This document shows, piece after piece, positions 37,292 through 45,718 of a DNA stretch of 64,000 nucleotides; within the stretch, counting starts at the first letter, position 1; each line of letters opens with the position of its first letter. Source of the stretch: Sphingobacterium athyrii (lineage in GTDB: Bacteria > Bacteroidota > Bacteroidia > Sphingobacteriales > Sphingobacteriaceae). A model generated the notes under the pieces. That model saw only the letters and a program-made list of their open reading frames with translations, did no database searches and was not told the origin of the DNA. The stretch spans positions 124,001 to 188,000 of the forward strand of contig NZ_QCXX01000008.1 in the NCBI RefSeq assembly GCF_003071065.1, in the 5' to 3' direction. A program made the translations under genes and the position numbers.

Positions 37292-40200
37292 ATGCCAGAA
37301 GAAAACGTAATAAATCAGAACGACAGCCTTGACCAAGGTGCATATGAGATTATCCGAAAGCGGCTTCTTACACAAAAAGAAGAACTCGCGACCAAGCTCC
37401 AACAGTTGAATGAAGCCCGTAAAGAAGTCTTTAATTCGACGAGTTTTGTCCTCAAAGCCAATCAACGGATCACCACAGAAAATAACTGTGTTGCCCGCGG
37501 TATTCTGGCCTTGGATAATCAATGTATTTTTGGGTATAACGTGCATTTTGGACTGCGTACCGAGATCAAGCTGGAAGATGTTTTCAGTGTTTATGCATTT
37601 GAGAATAATCAATTTATTCCGCAGTCCCTCGACCTGATCAACGATCAAAATTTTATTTCAGATTACCAAAATCTATATAAATACTATAGGGACTCCATAT
37701 TCTCCAAATTTCGTAGGACGGAGAACTATTTGTACATGATCTTTCAGACCAGCAAAAATCCTGCTGACCTTAAAGCATTCAAATGGTTAATCAAAGATGG
37801 TAAGCTCCAGTATCAGGATGACCGCAGCATCCACGAAGTCAAATTGCCCAACCAATTTGAATTTGACTGGACGAAAACCACGCTTGAAGACCGTCGGCTC
37901 GGTAAGTATCCCCATATATCCATTATGGATAAGATCTTTATTGAGGCGATCAATGGCGACATCACCTTCAAGATCGAAAACAATACAGACAGTGGTAAAG
38001 GGATCTATTCCGAAAAAGTGGTTAATGCTGACCAACAATTAGACGATGCCGATTATTACTACGCGGATCTCGGCAATCTTATTGCGGTACGCATCAAACC
38101 TTACCAGGAAGATTTCAGGGCCTTTGTCTATAACCAACGGACGAAGGAAGTAATCAACCTCAAATCACTGAATGAATCAGCAATACTGTTACCGGACAAT
38201 CAGGGGATTATTTTCTCCAATGGCTACTATTTACAAAATGGCACAAACAAAGTTTTTGACGCCCAGTTTGAGCAGGTATCGTTCCTTCGTAGAATAGCCT
38301 CCCCCAATGGTGAGGATTTTCTATATATATTCTGTCAGGAGGAAACCAATACCTATATCCTACTGTCATATAACATCATTCAGCAGCATGTCGAGACTCC
38401 GATTATCTGCAACGGATTTACCCTGTTCAAAGATGGTAGTTTAATTTATTTCCGCACCGAGGCAGAAGCCACCAGACACCATCAGGTGCAGATCTGGGAA
38501 ACACCTTATATGGCCATGCTCAAAGAAAATGAGCAAAAGAAAGATGATCCCCTCTATAAGGTAGGCAATAAACAGATCGTGCAGGCAATGGCCGAGGCAC
38601 AGGAGGTCATACAGCTGATCAACAAAGAGGACAGCTACGAAGGTTTATACGAAGATATCCTCAAAAAGTCCACGGTATTATTGGATTCCTATTTTTGGAT
38701 AAAAGATGACGCCTTATCAAATCTTGGCCAGCCATTAACACAGATCAAGGAAGTCGCCAATACCGCTATTGATGAATTTATCAAAGTACAGGCCCAACGC
38801 AAACATGCCGCAGAATTAAATCTAGCAGCAGAAAAGAAGATGGAAGAACTCACCTTCTCCATCAATAGTACCGTTGTAGACAAACTCGATCAGCTCGTCC
38901 ATCAATTGGCCGACTCCCGTCGTCTTCAGGGTGAAATCATCGACCTTAAAAATGTAAAATATATTGATACGGTCAGGATAGATAGCCTATTGGAAAAACT
39001 ACAGAGTATCACTTCTGGGCTGGCCGAAAAAACCATTGCTTTTCTCCTACGTGATGAAGCTCTGCTTCCTTACGAACAAAAGGTAGAACAGCAAAAGAAA
39101 AATGTGGATGCCATAGTGAAGGTATACGATGCCAAGGCAATCGAGGAAGCCAATTTGGCCATTTCAGGTGAATTGGAACTATTGATTGATATCCTCAATA
39201 GTTTAAAAATTGACGACTCCACGCAGACAACCAAAATCATTGAGAAAATTTCGGTTATTTTCTCCTCCTTAAATGAAGTCCGCGCACAGCTAACGCGAAA
39301 ACTCAATTCATTAAAGAGTACAGAAGCAATAGCCGAATTCTCTGCACAGCTGACCCTGTTGGAGCAATCCGTGACCAACTACCTTGAACTGTCGACGACA
39401 ACCGAAAAGGTAGACGAATATTACACAAAAGTTATCGTTCAGCTGGAGGAACTTGAAAGTAAATTTTCTGAATTTGAAGATTTTGCGCTCAAGATCGCGG
39501 ACAAACGTGATGAGGTGATCAAGGCTTTTAATTCCCGCAGGGAACAAATCGTTGAACAGATCAACAAGCGTACATCCTCGCTCGAGCAGATCGGTCTTCG
39601 TGTATTAAAGAACATTGAGAACAAATCCAAGACATTTGCAACGCGGGAAGAGATCCTCAGCTTTTTTGCCTCGGATCTGATGATCGACAAGATCAGGCAG
39701 TTGGTACAGGAGCTAAAAACGCTGCAGGATGTCTCAAAAGCCGAAAACCTTGAAAATCTATTAAAGAAATCACAGGAAGATGCCTTACGGGTGTTACGGG
39801 ATAAAAATGACCTCTTTGTAGACGGGGAGAATATCATCGCTCTTGGTAAACACAAATTCGCCGTCAATAACCAATCCCTCAGTTTAACCCTGTTGCGCAG
39901 AAACGACGAGCTCTATTTCCACCTGACAGGTACAAGCTTCTATCAAAAAGTGCCGGCCGAGGAGATCAACAGGTTTCAGGATATCTGGGATCAGGAACTT
40001 GTATCCGAAAATAAGGAGGTCTATCGTGCAGAATATCTTGCATACAAAGCATTCCTGGCTTCGAAAGGACAACAAGATTTTGATGCTGCACTGTTCATCA
40101 CGCAGACCGTGGAGCAAAGTTATTCGGAAGGCTATGTCAAAGGAGTTCACAATGTGGATGCGCTATTGATCTATGATACGATAAAACAGCTCGATAGCAA

Positions 40201-42136
40201 ACTGGATCTGCTTCGCTATGATCCTTCTTTGCGCACGATGGCTCAGCTATTTTGGCAATCGCTTTCTGATGATCAGCGTGCAAAACAGCTGGCGCTGATA
40301 CACTCGACTTACACGATATTGAAAACGTTTCCAAATTCAAATCGTTACCAATCCGTCATTGATGAACTCAGCAAGTTGTTCAATGCCTGGGAGACACATT
40401 TGGATCGCGCCGCCCTTCATGACCGTGACTTGGCAACTTACCTTTTCCAGACCTTTACGCGTTACAATACCTTTGTCGTCAGTGAACAATCCGATGAACT
40501 GAAAAAGGCTTTTACTCGACTGCTGGAATCCAAGAAAAGCCATAAGCTTTTTGAAGCGGATATTCAGAACGAACAATTTAGCGTGGTAGATCGCTTTTAC
40601 CTGACTTTAAACTGGCTCAACTCCTTCGTTGATGAGCATCCGGAATATCTTACGCTACGTAAATATATTGAGGAAGCAGCGATCATGTTGCTTTATCCGA
40701 CGCAAGCATATCACTTAATTATAGCCAAAGACCAAGCACATATCAGCGGATTAAAAGGCAACCATACAATCCTCAACAACGGGGAGGAGCATATCCAATA
40801 TCATGAATTTTTAGCACGTCTGGCGCAATTCACGGATTATAATGTACCGCGTTTTGTGGCTTTCTCCACATTGAAAGAACAGCTTGCGAAGTCTTATGCT
40901 AAAGAACTAAAGATCGGTGAGTTTGAGCCCAAAGTACTGACTTCCTTTGTACGTAATAAGCTGATCAATGAAGTTTACTTCCCATTAATCGGAAATAACC
41001 TCGCCAAACAGCTGGGAGCCGCTGGCGACAACAAGCGTACGGCGCGTATGGGAATGCTTCTGTTGATCTCGCCTCCGGGTTACGGTAAGACCACCTTAAT
41101 GGAATATCTTGCCAAAACTATGGGCTTACATTTCGTCAAAATCAATGGCCCGACCATTGGTCATTCGATTACATCCATTGATCCAATTGAAGCGAAAACA
41201 TCCGGAGAACGGGAGGAGCTCAAAAAGATCAATCTTGCATTTGAGATGGCTGACAATGTCATGCTGTATCTGGATGATATCCAACACTTAAATCCGGAGT
41301 TTTTACAGAAATTTATCTCCCTTGCCGACGGTCAACGTAAGATTGATGGCATCTTTGAGGGCGAGAGCAAGACCTATGACCTCCGTGGCAAGCGCTTTTG
41401 CATCGTGATGGCCGGAAATCCATACACAGAGAGCGGCTCTAAGTTTCAGATTCCCGACATGCTTGCCAACCGGGCCGATGTGTACAATCTCGGTGATGTG
41501 ATCGGTGATACCGAAGCATTATTCAACCTCAGTTTGATTGAAAATGCGGCCATTGAAAACAGTTACCTCGAAAAGATTGCAAGCAAATCATTTAACGACT
41601 TCTACGCCCTAGTCAATTATGCACAGTCTGTTATGGATCAACTGCCGGATTTAGAGGGCAACTACCTGAAACAGGATATTGATGACTTTATCGCCGTGCT
41701 GCGCCATGTACTGAAAATCAGAAATGTGGTGATCAAGGTTAATCAAAATTATATCCAGAGCGCGGCTATGCAGGATAATTACCGTACCGAACCTCCATTT
41801 AAAATGCAGGGATCGTATCGGAATATGAGCAAGCTGGTTGCACAGGTGGTACCGATGATGAATGAGCAGGAAATTGATCAGGTTCTTCTCGCACACTATG
41901 AGAGCGAATCGCAGACATTGACAGCGGATACCGAAAGCAATCTCTTAAAACTAAAAGAGCTTGCCGGACTACTGAACCCTGTCGAGCAGGAACGTTGGGA
42001 AGCCATCAAAGAAATCTTCCGCAAGAACAATAAACACGGTGGACTGGCCAAAGACGATAAAGTCTTCGGTCAGCTACTGGACTTCAATGAAAATCTGGAA
42101 GGTATTATTCAGGCAATTCGGGATTATAAGAACTAA
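37292..42136 (+). CDS. Giant AAA+ ATPase of the PspA-flotillin operon
   Basis: 1614 residues. The long N-terminal part is mostly helical and coiled coil with no recognised enzymatic motif. A single AAA+ module lies near the C-terminus: Walker A SPPGYGKTTL (about residue 1260), Walker B MLYLDDIQ (about residue 1325) and sensor 1 region CIVMAGNPYTE. Homologues are, as far as I recall, labelled DNA-repair ATPase, but nothing visible supports a DNA role; membrane-remodelling partner of PspA is an alternative suggested by context. The last 42 codons plus the stop are duplicated at 44411-44538. It ends at a strong terminator. Confidence 0.85.
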   Translation: MPEENVINQNDSLDQGAYEIIRKRLLTQKEELATKLQQLNEARKEVFNSTSFVLKANQRITTENNCVARGILALDNQCIFGYNVHFGLRTEIKLEDVFSVYAFENNQFIPQSLDLINDQNFISDYQNLYKYYRDSIFSKFRRTENYLYMIFQTSKNPADLKAFKWLIKDGKLQYQDDRSIHEVKLPNQFEFDWTKTTLEDRRLGKYPHISIMDKIFIEAINGDITFKIENNTDSGKGIYSEKVVNADQQLDDADYYYADLGNLIAVRIKPYQEDFRAFVYNQRTKEVINLKSLNESAILLPDNQGIIFSNGYYLQNGTNKVFDAQFEQVSFLRRIASPNGEDFLYIFCQEETNTYILLSYNIIQQHVETPIICNGFTLFKDGSLIYFRTEAEATRHHQVQIWETPYMAMLKENEQKKDDPLYKVGNKQIVQAMAEAQEVIQLINKEDSYEGLYEDILKKSTVLLDSYFWIKDDALSNLGQPLTQIKEVANTAIDEFIKVQAQRKHAAELNLAAEKKMEELTFSINSTVVDKLDQLVHQLADSRRLQGEIIDLKNVKYIDTVRIDSLLEKLQSITSGLAEKTIAFLLRDEALLPYEQKVEQQKKNVDAIVKVYDAKAIEEANLAISGELELLIDILNSLKIDDSTQTTKIIEKISVIFSSLNEVRAQLTRKLNSLKSTEAIAEFSAQLTLLEQSVTNYLELSTTTEKVDEYYTKVIVQLEELESKFSEFEDFALKIADKRDEVIKAFNSRREQIVEQINKRTSSLEQIGLRVLKNIENKSKTFATREEILSFFASDLMIDKIRQLVQELKTLQDVSKAENLENLLKKSQEDALRVLRDKNDLFVDGENIIALGKHKFAVNNQSLSLTLLRRNDELYFHLTGTSFYQKVPAEEINRFQDIWDQELVSENKEVYRAEYLAYKAFLASKGQQDFDAALFITQTVEQSYSEGYVKGVHNVDALLIYDTIKQLDSKLDLLRYDPSLRTMAQLFWQSLSDDQRAKQLALIHSTYTILKTFPNSNRYQSVIDELSKLFNAWETHLDRAALHDRDLATYLFQTFTRYNTFVVSEQSDELKKAFTRLLESKKSHKLFEADIQNEQFSVVDRFYLTLNWLNSFVDEHPEYLTLRKYIEEAAIMLLYPTQAYHLIIAKDQAHISGLKGNHTILNNGEEHIQYHEFLARLAQFTDYNVPRFVAFSTLKEQLAKSYAKELKIGEFEPKVLTSFVRNKLINEVYFPLIGNNLAKQLGAAGDNKRTARMGMLLLISPPGYGKTTLMEYLAKTMGLHFVKINGPTIGHSITSIDPIEAKTSGEREELKKINLAFEMADNVMLYLDDIQHLNPEFLQKFISLADGQRKIDGIFEGESKTYDLRGKRFCIVMAGNPYTESGSKFQIPDMLANRADVYNLGDVIGDTEALFNLSLIENAAIENSYLEKIASKSFNDFYALVNYAQSVMDQLPDLEGNYLKQDIDDFIAVLRHVLKIRNVVIKVNQNYIQSAAMQDNYRTEPPFKMQGSYRNMSKLVAQVVPMMNEQEIDQVLLAHYESESQTLTADTESNLLKLKELAGLLNPVEQERWEAIKEIFRKNNKHGGLAKDDKVFGQLLDFNENLEGIIQAIRDYKN

Positions 42137-42144
42137 GATTTTCT

Positions 42145-42197
42145 ACTGCTATCCCAGCTGACTTTTCTAGTCCGTTCAATTGGGATAGCAGTGTTTT
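42145..42197 (+). terminator. Terminator of the PspA-flotillin-ATPase operon
   Basis: Perfect 12-bp stem actgctatccca / tgggatagcagt with a 24-nt loop, followed by gttttg. Confidence 0.7.
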
Positions 42198-42261
42198 GAT
42201 ACGATTACTATCAACTTTTTTTTAAGCTTTAGCTAATTTAGACCTGATTAATGATGATTTT

Positions 42262-42285
42262 TGATAGTATCAAATGATAGTATCA
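42262..42285. repeat. Tandem 11-bp palindromes
   Basis: TGATAGTATCA occurs twice, at 42262-42272 and 42275-42285; each copy is itself a palindrome (TGATA-G-TATCA). They abut the stop codon of the unknown gene to the right and are flanked by aatgatgat / atcatcatt. Confidence 0.7.
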
Positions 42286-43527
42286 TCATTCTTTTTCTTC
42301 AACTTTCTCAGTTTTCTCCGGTGGGTAGCAAATACCTTCGGGTTTTGTCCTACGCCTGCATAAATCCAATACAATCAATGTTAAAATATCGAGGATTTTT
42401 AGTAGTCGATTACGGATTTCTAGCCCTTCTTCCCCCATTCCTGCCGACCATCCACGCTCATATTGAAAAATGATTCGCCACTCTACCATATAGATCTCAT
42501 CTTGTAAATGAATTCCATAGTATAATTTAGATAATATTTTTTTCAGATTCCCCTGTTCTTTATTACTCAGCGACTTTGGTTTCCAGAAACTTAATTTTCG
42601 CTCAGGGACTGGACATCGTAAAAAGTCAGCCGCATCCGGATCCAACCAGTCCTCCGGAAAATAGTCTGTTTGCAACAGTAACCAACCAGTCTCCAACAAC
42701 CATCTTAATGTATATCGTAGATCATCGGTCTCTATTTTGGACGGTTTATTTTCAGAAGGATTTAGTGGATATAGACTTAAGATACTATCACGAAGATCTG
42801 TGTAATTATTATCATAAAAAACTTGTTCAATACGTTCATAGGGACTTGCACTGCGATAGCCATCGGCATAATCGGACGACAAATAATTTATAATTAAATG
42901 CTTATTGGGTGGAGGATAATCAATTTCAGCCCAATGATATGCTACAATGCATGCCTCATGCAGTTTTAACAATTGTTCATACGTTTCTAGTGGGGTGTAA
43001 TCTACCATGCACTGAAATAAGCTTTCGTCATTCAGTAAACAGCTCTTCCAATCTCCGAGGAGATTGAGCCAAGCGGAAAGATCCATTTTCGAAAAAAAAT
43101 TCTTAAAGGCCTTTGGAAAGTTTTGGATCTCTTTTCGGGAGAGTTTTGTAAATGGGTATTCAAAATGGGCTAGATGATGATTGAGTTTTTTGTCCTCTTT
43201 TGAGCGATACTTCTTACTGCACCTATATGGATTTTTATACCATTTTATATCAATCCAATCATCCTCATAATTTAATCGCTTTTTATGGTATAAAAAATAA
43301 TGACATCCCTTGACCATCAATATAACCTTATCTAGATGCGCAACTAATTGCTTTCGTCCCGCCTCATCTTTTTTATTTTTTGATGTTAAAGCGATCAATA
43401 TATGCCATAACTTCTCATTAAAGGATTCAAAAGTATCATCTTTAAAAGACTCGAAAATTCCCCCTCCTATTAAAAACCATGGGATTTCGTATTCATCCTC
43501 AGGATTTTCTAAATATTGATTTTCCAT
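42286..43527 (-). CDS. Unrecognised 413-residue protein
   Basis: No family recognised. The protein is soluble, without signal peptide or membrane helix, and rich in Trp, Tyr, Leu and charged residues (SAWLNLLGDWKSCLL, RWLLETGWLLLQTDYFPEDWLD). The C-terminus is acidic. The gene is AT-rich compared with the ATPase gene beside it. It is the second gene of a two-gene minus-strand unit, 11 bp after the DUF2807-like gene, and lies inside the segment bracketed by the duplicated ATPase end. This layout fits recently acquired or exchangeable cargo. Confidence 0.7.
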   Translation of the reverse strand: MENQYLENPEDEYEIPWFLIGGGIFESFKDDTFESFNEKLWHILIALTSKNKKDEAGRKQLVAHLDKVILMVKGCHYFLYHKKRLNYEDDWIDIKWYKNPYRCSKKYRSKEDKKLNHHLAHFEYPFTKLSRKEIQNFPKAFKNFFSKMDLSAWLNLLGDWKSCLLNDESLFQCMVDYTPLETYEQLLKLHEACIVAYHWAEIDYPPPNKHLIINYLSSDYADGYRSASPYERIEQVFYDNNYTDLRDSILSLYPLNPSENKPSKIETDDLRYTLRWLLETGWLLLQTDYFPEDWLDPDAADFLRCPVPERKLSFWKPKSLSNKEQGNLKKILSKLYYGIHLQDEIYMVEWRIIFQYERGWSAGMGEEGLEIRNRLLKILDILTLIVLDLCRRRTKPEGICYPPEKTEKVEEKE

Positions 43528-43538
43528 AATGCTGATTT

Positions 43539-44168
43539 TTATGTAACTGTCGAAGTTTTTATCTGCTTGAGTGCAGATCCTTTATTAATCTGTAGAATTC
43601 TCATTTTAGGATCGCCACGATAGGTTAATTTACCCTGTCCATACATACCCAATTCCAGTTCATCTGTAACACATACAGAAGCTTTACCTTCATCGTGTAC
43701 ATGAATCTGGCCCTCAGATGCAGTTAAGTTTGCTCCCTCATATATACTTTTATGATACATTAGAACCCGAGAAATAATTGTTTCTCCATAGATCTTAACA
43801 TATCCACCTTTCAATACAGTACAATCGATATAAGAAGCTTCTACTCCGATCTCTAATCGTCCCTCTCTTACAGTAATACCAAGCTGTTGTAGAATGAGCT
43901 GTTTTGCTGATTTGACAAAGCATCTATCCTGCATTTTTAATGCATTTAATTTATTAAAGGTTACCGTAACTTTTGGATAACAGCCGTGCATTAATAAATA
44001 CCCGTAATAATTAGGTTTTGTATAAATGGTCAACTCGCCATTCCTTACAGATACATTTATCCAGTTTACTTTTTCATCGCTCTCATCAATGGTACATGCA
44101 GAACAATCACCATAATTAAGTATCACTGTACAACGGGTATTTATGACAATACTGTTAAAATCATTCAT
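43539..44168 (-). CDS. DUF2807-like beta-helix protein without signal peptide
   Basis: 209 residues rich in short beta strands and Gly/Val/Ile periodicity (GRLEIGVEASYIDCTVLKGGYVKIYG), resembling the GIN domain (DUF2807) of Bacteroidota adhesin-like proteins. Most relatives are exported, but this one begins MNDFNSIVINTRC with no signal peptide, so it would be cytoplasmic. Four Cys are clustered early (DCSACT). It precedes the unrecognised gene by 11 bp, and the two are probably a functional pair. Confidence 0.6.
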   Translation of the reverse strand: MNDFNSIVINTRCTVILNYGDCSACTIDESDEKVNWINVSVRNGELTIYTKPNYYGYLLMHGCYPKVTVTFNKLNALKMQDRCFVKSAKQLILQQLGITVREGRLEIGVEASYIDCTVLKGGYVKIYGETIISRVLMYHKSIYEGANLTASEGQIHVHDEGKASVCVTDELELGMYGQGKLTYRGDPKMRILQINKGSALKQIKTSTVT

Positions 44169-44410
44169 AAATTCTCCCTTCTAAAATCTAATAGACACTT
44201 AAATTTAGATTCAAAACTTCGTTTGATTGCACCTTCGTATATATGATCCATAATTTTAAAAATTTATATTGGTTTATAATTTTCTCTCCTTCGAAATATC
44301 ACTAAGCTGAATTGCGCCATGAAGTACGACACTCACTAATATTTGATATTTCAAAACAAAAATAAAGATAATCTATACAATTATAAAATTTTTAAATAAA
44401 TATTTTATAC
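44169..44410. other. AT-rich spacer before the ATPase end copy
   Basis: 242 bp, very AT-rich, between the DUF2807-like gene start and the duplicated ATPase end. It should contain the promoter of the two minus-strand genes. No ORF supported. Confidence 0.5.
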
Positions 44411-44538
44411 AAGAAATCTTCCGCAAGAACAATAAACACTGTGGACTGGCTAAAGATGATAAAGTATTCGGTCAGTTACTGGACTTCAATGAAAATTTGG
44501 AAGGTATTAATCAGGCAATTCGGGAGTATAAGAACTAA
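44411..44538 (+). pseudogene. Duplicated 3' end of the AAA+ ATPase gene
   Basis: An ungapped 128-bp copy of 42009-42136, including the stop codon, with 8 differences (about 94 % identity). Five differences are synonymous in the ATPase frame and three change residues (Gly to Cys, Ile to Asn, Asp to Glu). No start codon or upstream coding sequence belongs to it. The bias to synonymous changes suggests it once belonged to an intact, selected ATPase gene from a related allele or paralogue rather than arising from a fresh local copy. Confidence 0.9.
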
Positions 44539-44629
44539 AACCACATACCCGATCACTCTCAATTGACTTGAATAGAGTCAATGGAGAGAATTTGAACAGC
44601 AGAATATCATAAGGTAATTGACCTGTAAA

Positions 44630-44660
44630 TTGTTAGCATGTTTTAAAACTAGTATCTTTG
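44630..44660 (+). promoter_or_regulatory. Promoter of the toxin-antitoxin pair
   Basis: TTG at 44630-44632, 20-nt spacer and TATCTTTG at 44653-44660 (exact TAnnTTTG). The roughly 110-nt leader contains an inverted repeat aactagc (44670) / gctagtt (44702), a possible autoregulatory site. Confidence 0.65.
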
Positions 44661-44778
44661 TAAGAGTTTAACTAGCTGTAATTTTTTAACAGGTAGATCA
44701 CGCTAGTTGACTAGCAGATTTATGCAAAGGATCTTTGGTTAAATATTTAGCAGAAGAACGAACTTAAAGGACTTAATC

Positions 44779-44985
44779 ATGGAAGCAATACTTTTACATC
44801 CGCAAAACAAAGAGCAACTTGAAGCAATCAAGGCAATTGCCAAAGCATTGAAAATGAAATTTGAGACTACCACTGTAGAAGGCAGTACCTATAATCCAGA
44901 TTTTGTAAAAAAGATACAAAATGGCCGAGCTGATGTTAAGAACGGCAAAGGGACTAAAATCGGCATTGATGATCTATGGAAATAA
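44779..44985 (+). CDS. Antitoxin of a YoeB-type toxin-antitoxin pair
   Basis: 68 residues. Short, with an N-terminal strand-helix (EAILLHPQNKEQLEAIKAIAKAL) and a flexible C-terminal half typical of antitoxins that wrap around their toxin. The family cannot be named with certainty; it is of the small type that pairs with RelE/YoeB toxins in Bacteroidota. Its end overlaps the toxin gene by 10 bp. Confidence 0.82.
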   Translation: MEAILLHPQNKEQLEAIKAIAKALKMKFETTTVEGSTYNPDFVKKIQNGRADVKNGKGTKIGIDDLWK

Positions 44986-45248
44986 TTTATACTCCGCAAG
45001 CGGTAGAAGATTTAAAATTCTGGAAAAAATCAGGTAACAAAATAATCCAGAAGAAGATTCAAACTCTTATTCTTTCTATATTAGAAACACCATTTGAGGG
45101 TATAGGCAGACCAGAAGCGTTGAAATATGAATTATCCGGCTCGTGGTCACGAAGAATAGATCAGGAGCACAGACTTATCTATGAAGTATACGAAGAAAAT
45201 GGAGAAACAATACTCGAAATACAGTCTCTTAAAGGCCATTATCTGTAG
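44976..45248 (+). CDS. YoeB/Txe-family mRNA interferase toxin
   Basis: 90 residues, full length for the family. Diagnostic sequence is FEGIGRPEALKYELSGSWSR followed by RRIDQEHRLIYEV and a C-terminal GHYL in place of the usual FHY. YoeB toxins bind the ribosome A site and cut mRNA. The Glu, Arg and His residues of the active-site region are present, so it is probably functional and neutralised by the overlapping antitoxin. Confidence 0.92.
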   Translation: MEIIYTPQAVEDLKFWKKSGNKIIQKKIQTLILSILETPFEGIGRPEALKYELSGSWSRRIDQEHRLIYEVYEENGETILEIQSLKGHYL

Positions 45249-45273
45249 ATAATAAACTCAGCGAAAATACTGG

Positions 45274-45357
45274 ATGAAAGCAAAACTTATTAAAACTGAA
45301 GAAGATTATGCACAGGCTTTAGACCGACTTGAAGTAATATTTGATGCTAAAGTATAA
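45274..45357 (+). pseudogene. HigA-type antitoxin remnant
   Basis: A 27-codon frame, MKAKLIKTEEDYAQALDRLE..., ending at a stop after FDAKV. It matches the N-terminal signature of HigA-like antitoxins, which normally continue for another 70-100 residues with an XRE helix-turn-helix. Nothing of the rest is found downstream. It lies 25 bp after the YoeB toxin, so it is a decayed second toxin-antitoxin locus. Confidence 0.7.
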
Positions 45358-45718
45358 GGACATGTCGCTCAACAGATAGTCCACCAGTATATCATTATTC
45401 CACAGTGTCTGCAATAGGAACGATTTGTTAAGTAAAAAAGTCCTTTTGTCATGCCGTTACGTCCCTGTGAGTGGAATAAAGTCTTTTTGTCAAACGGATT
45501 GGATCTGCATTTCTGAGCAATGGAAGCAGAAAATGGGGTATTTTGCGTAGACAAGGGGTCAACTTGCGCCAAATCCATAACTTAAACACTATCTATTTGG
45601 CGCAAGTTGACCCCCTACTCTATTCATTCCATACGTACAATCCTATTAACAAGCATATGAAAATAATTTAACAGCCTACTTGGCTACGATTCTGTATACA
45701 GATCGTTGGGGAATACGA
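45358..45718. other. Intergenic region with mobile-element scar
   Basis: 361 bp without a supported gene. It contains the perfect inverted repeat described separately. No transposase frame is readable. Confidence 0.5.
45555..45614. repeat. Perfect 20-bp inverted repeat with 20-nt spacer
   Basis: Left arm ggggtcaacttgcgccaaat (45555-45574) is exactly complementary to the right arm (45595-45614). There is no T-tract on either side, so it is not an ordinary terminator. The GC-rich arms resemble terminal inverted repeats of an insertion element or a miniature element reduced to its ends. Confidence 0.75.

Noticed and set aside
37292..42136. DNA-repair role of the giant ATPase
   Set aside because: This is a label I recall from homologues. 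I see only one AAA+ module and coiled coils, no nuclease, helicase or DNA-binding motif.
45369..45578. 69-codon minus-strand frame near the inverted repeat
   Set aside because: No family resemblance, no transposase motif; includes one repeat arm and is probably noise.
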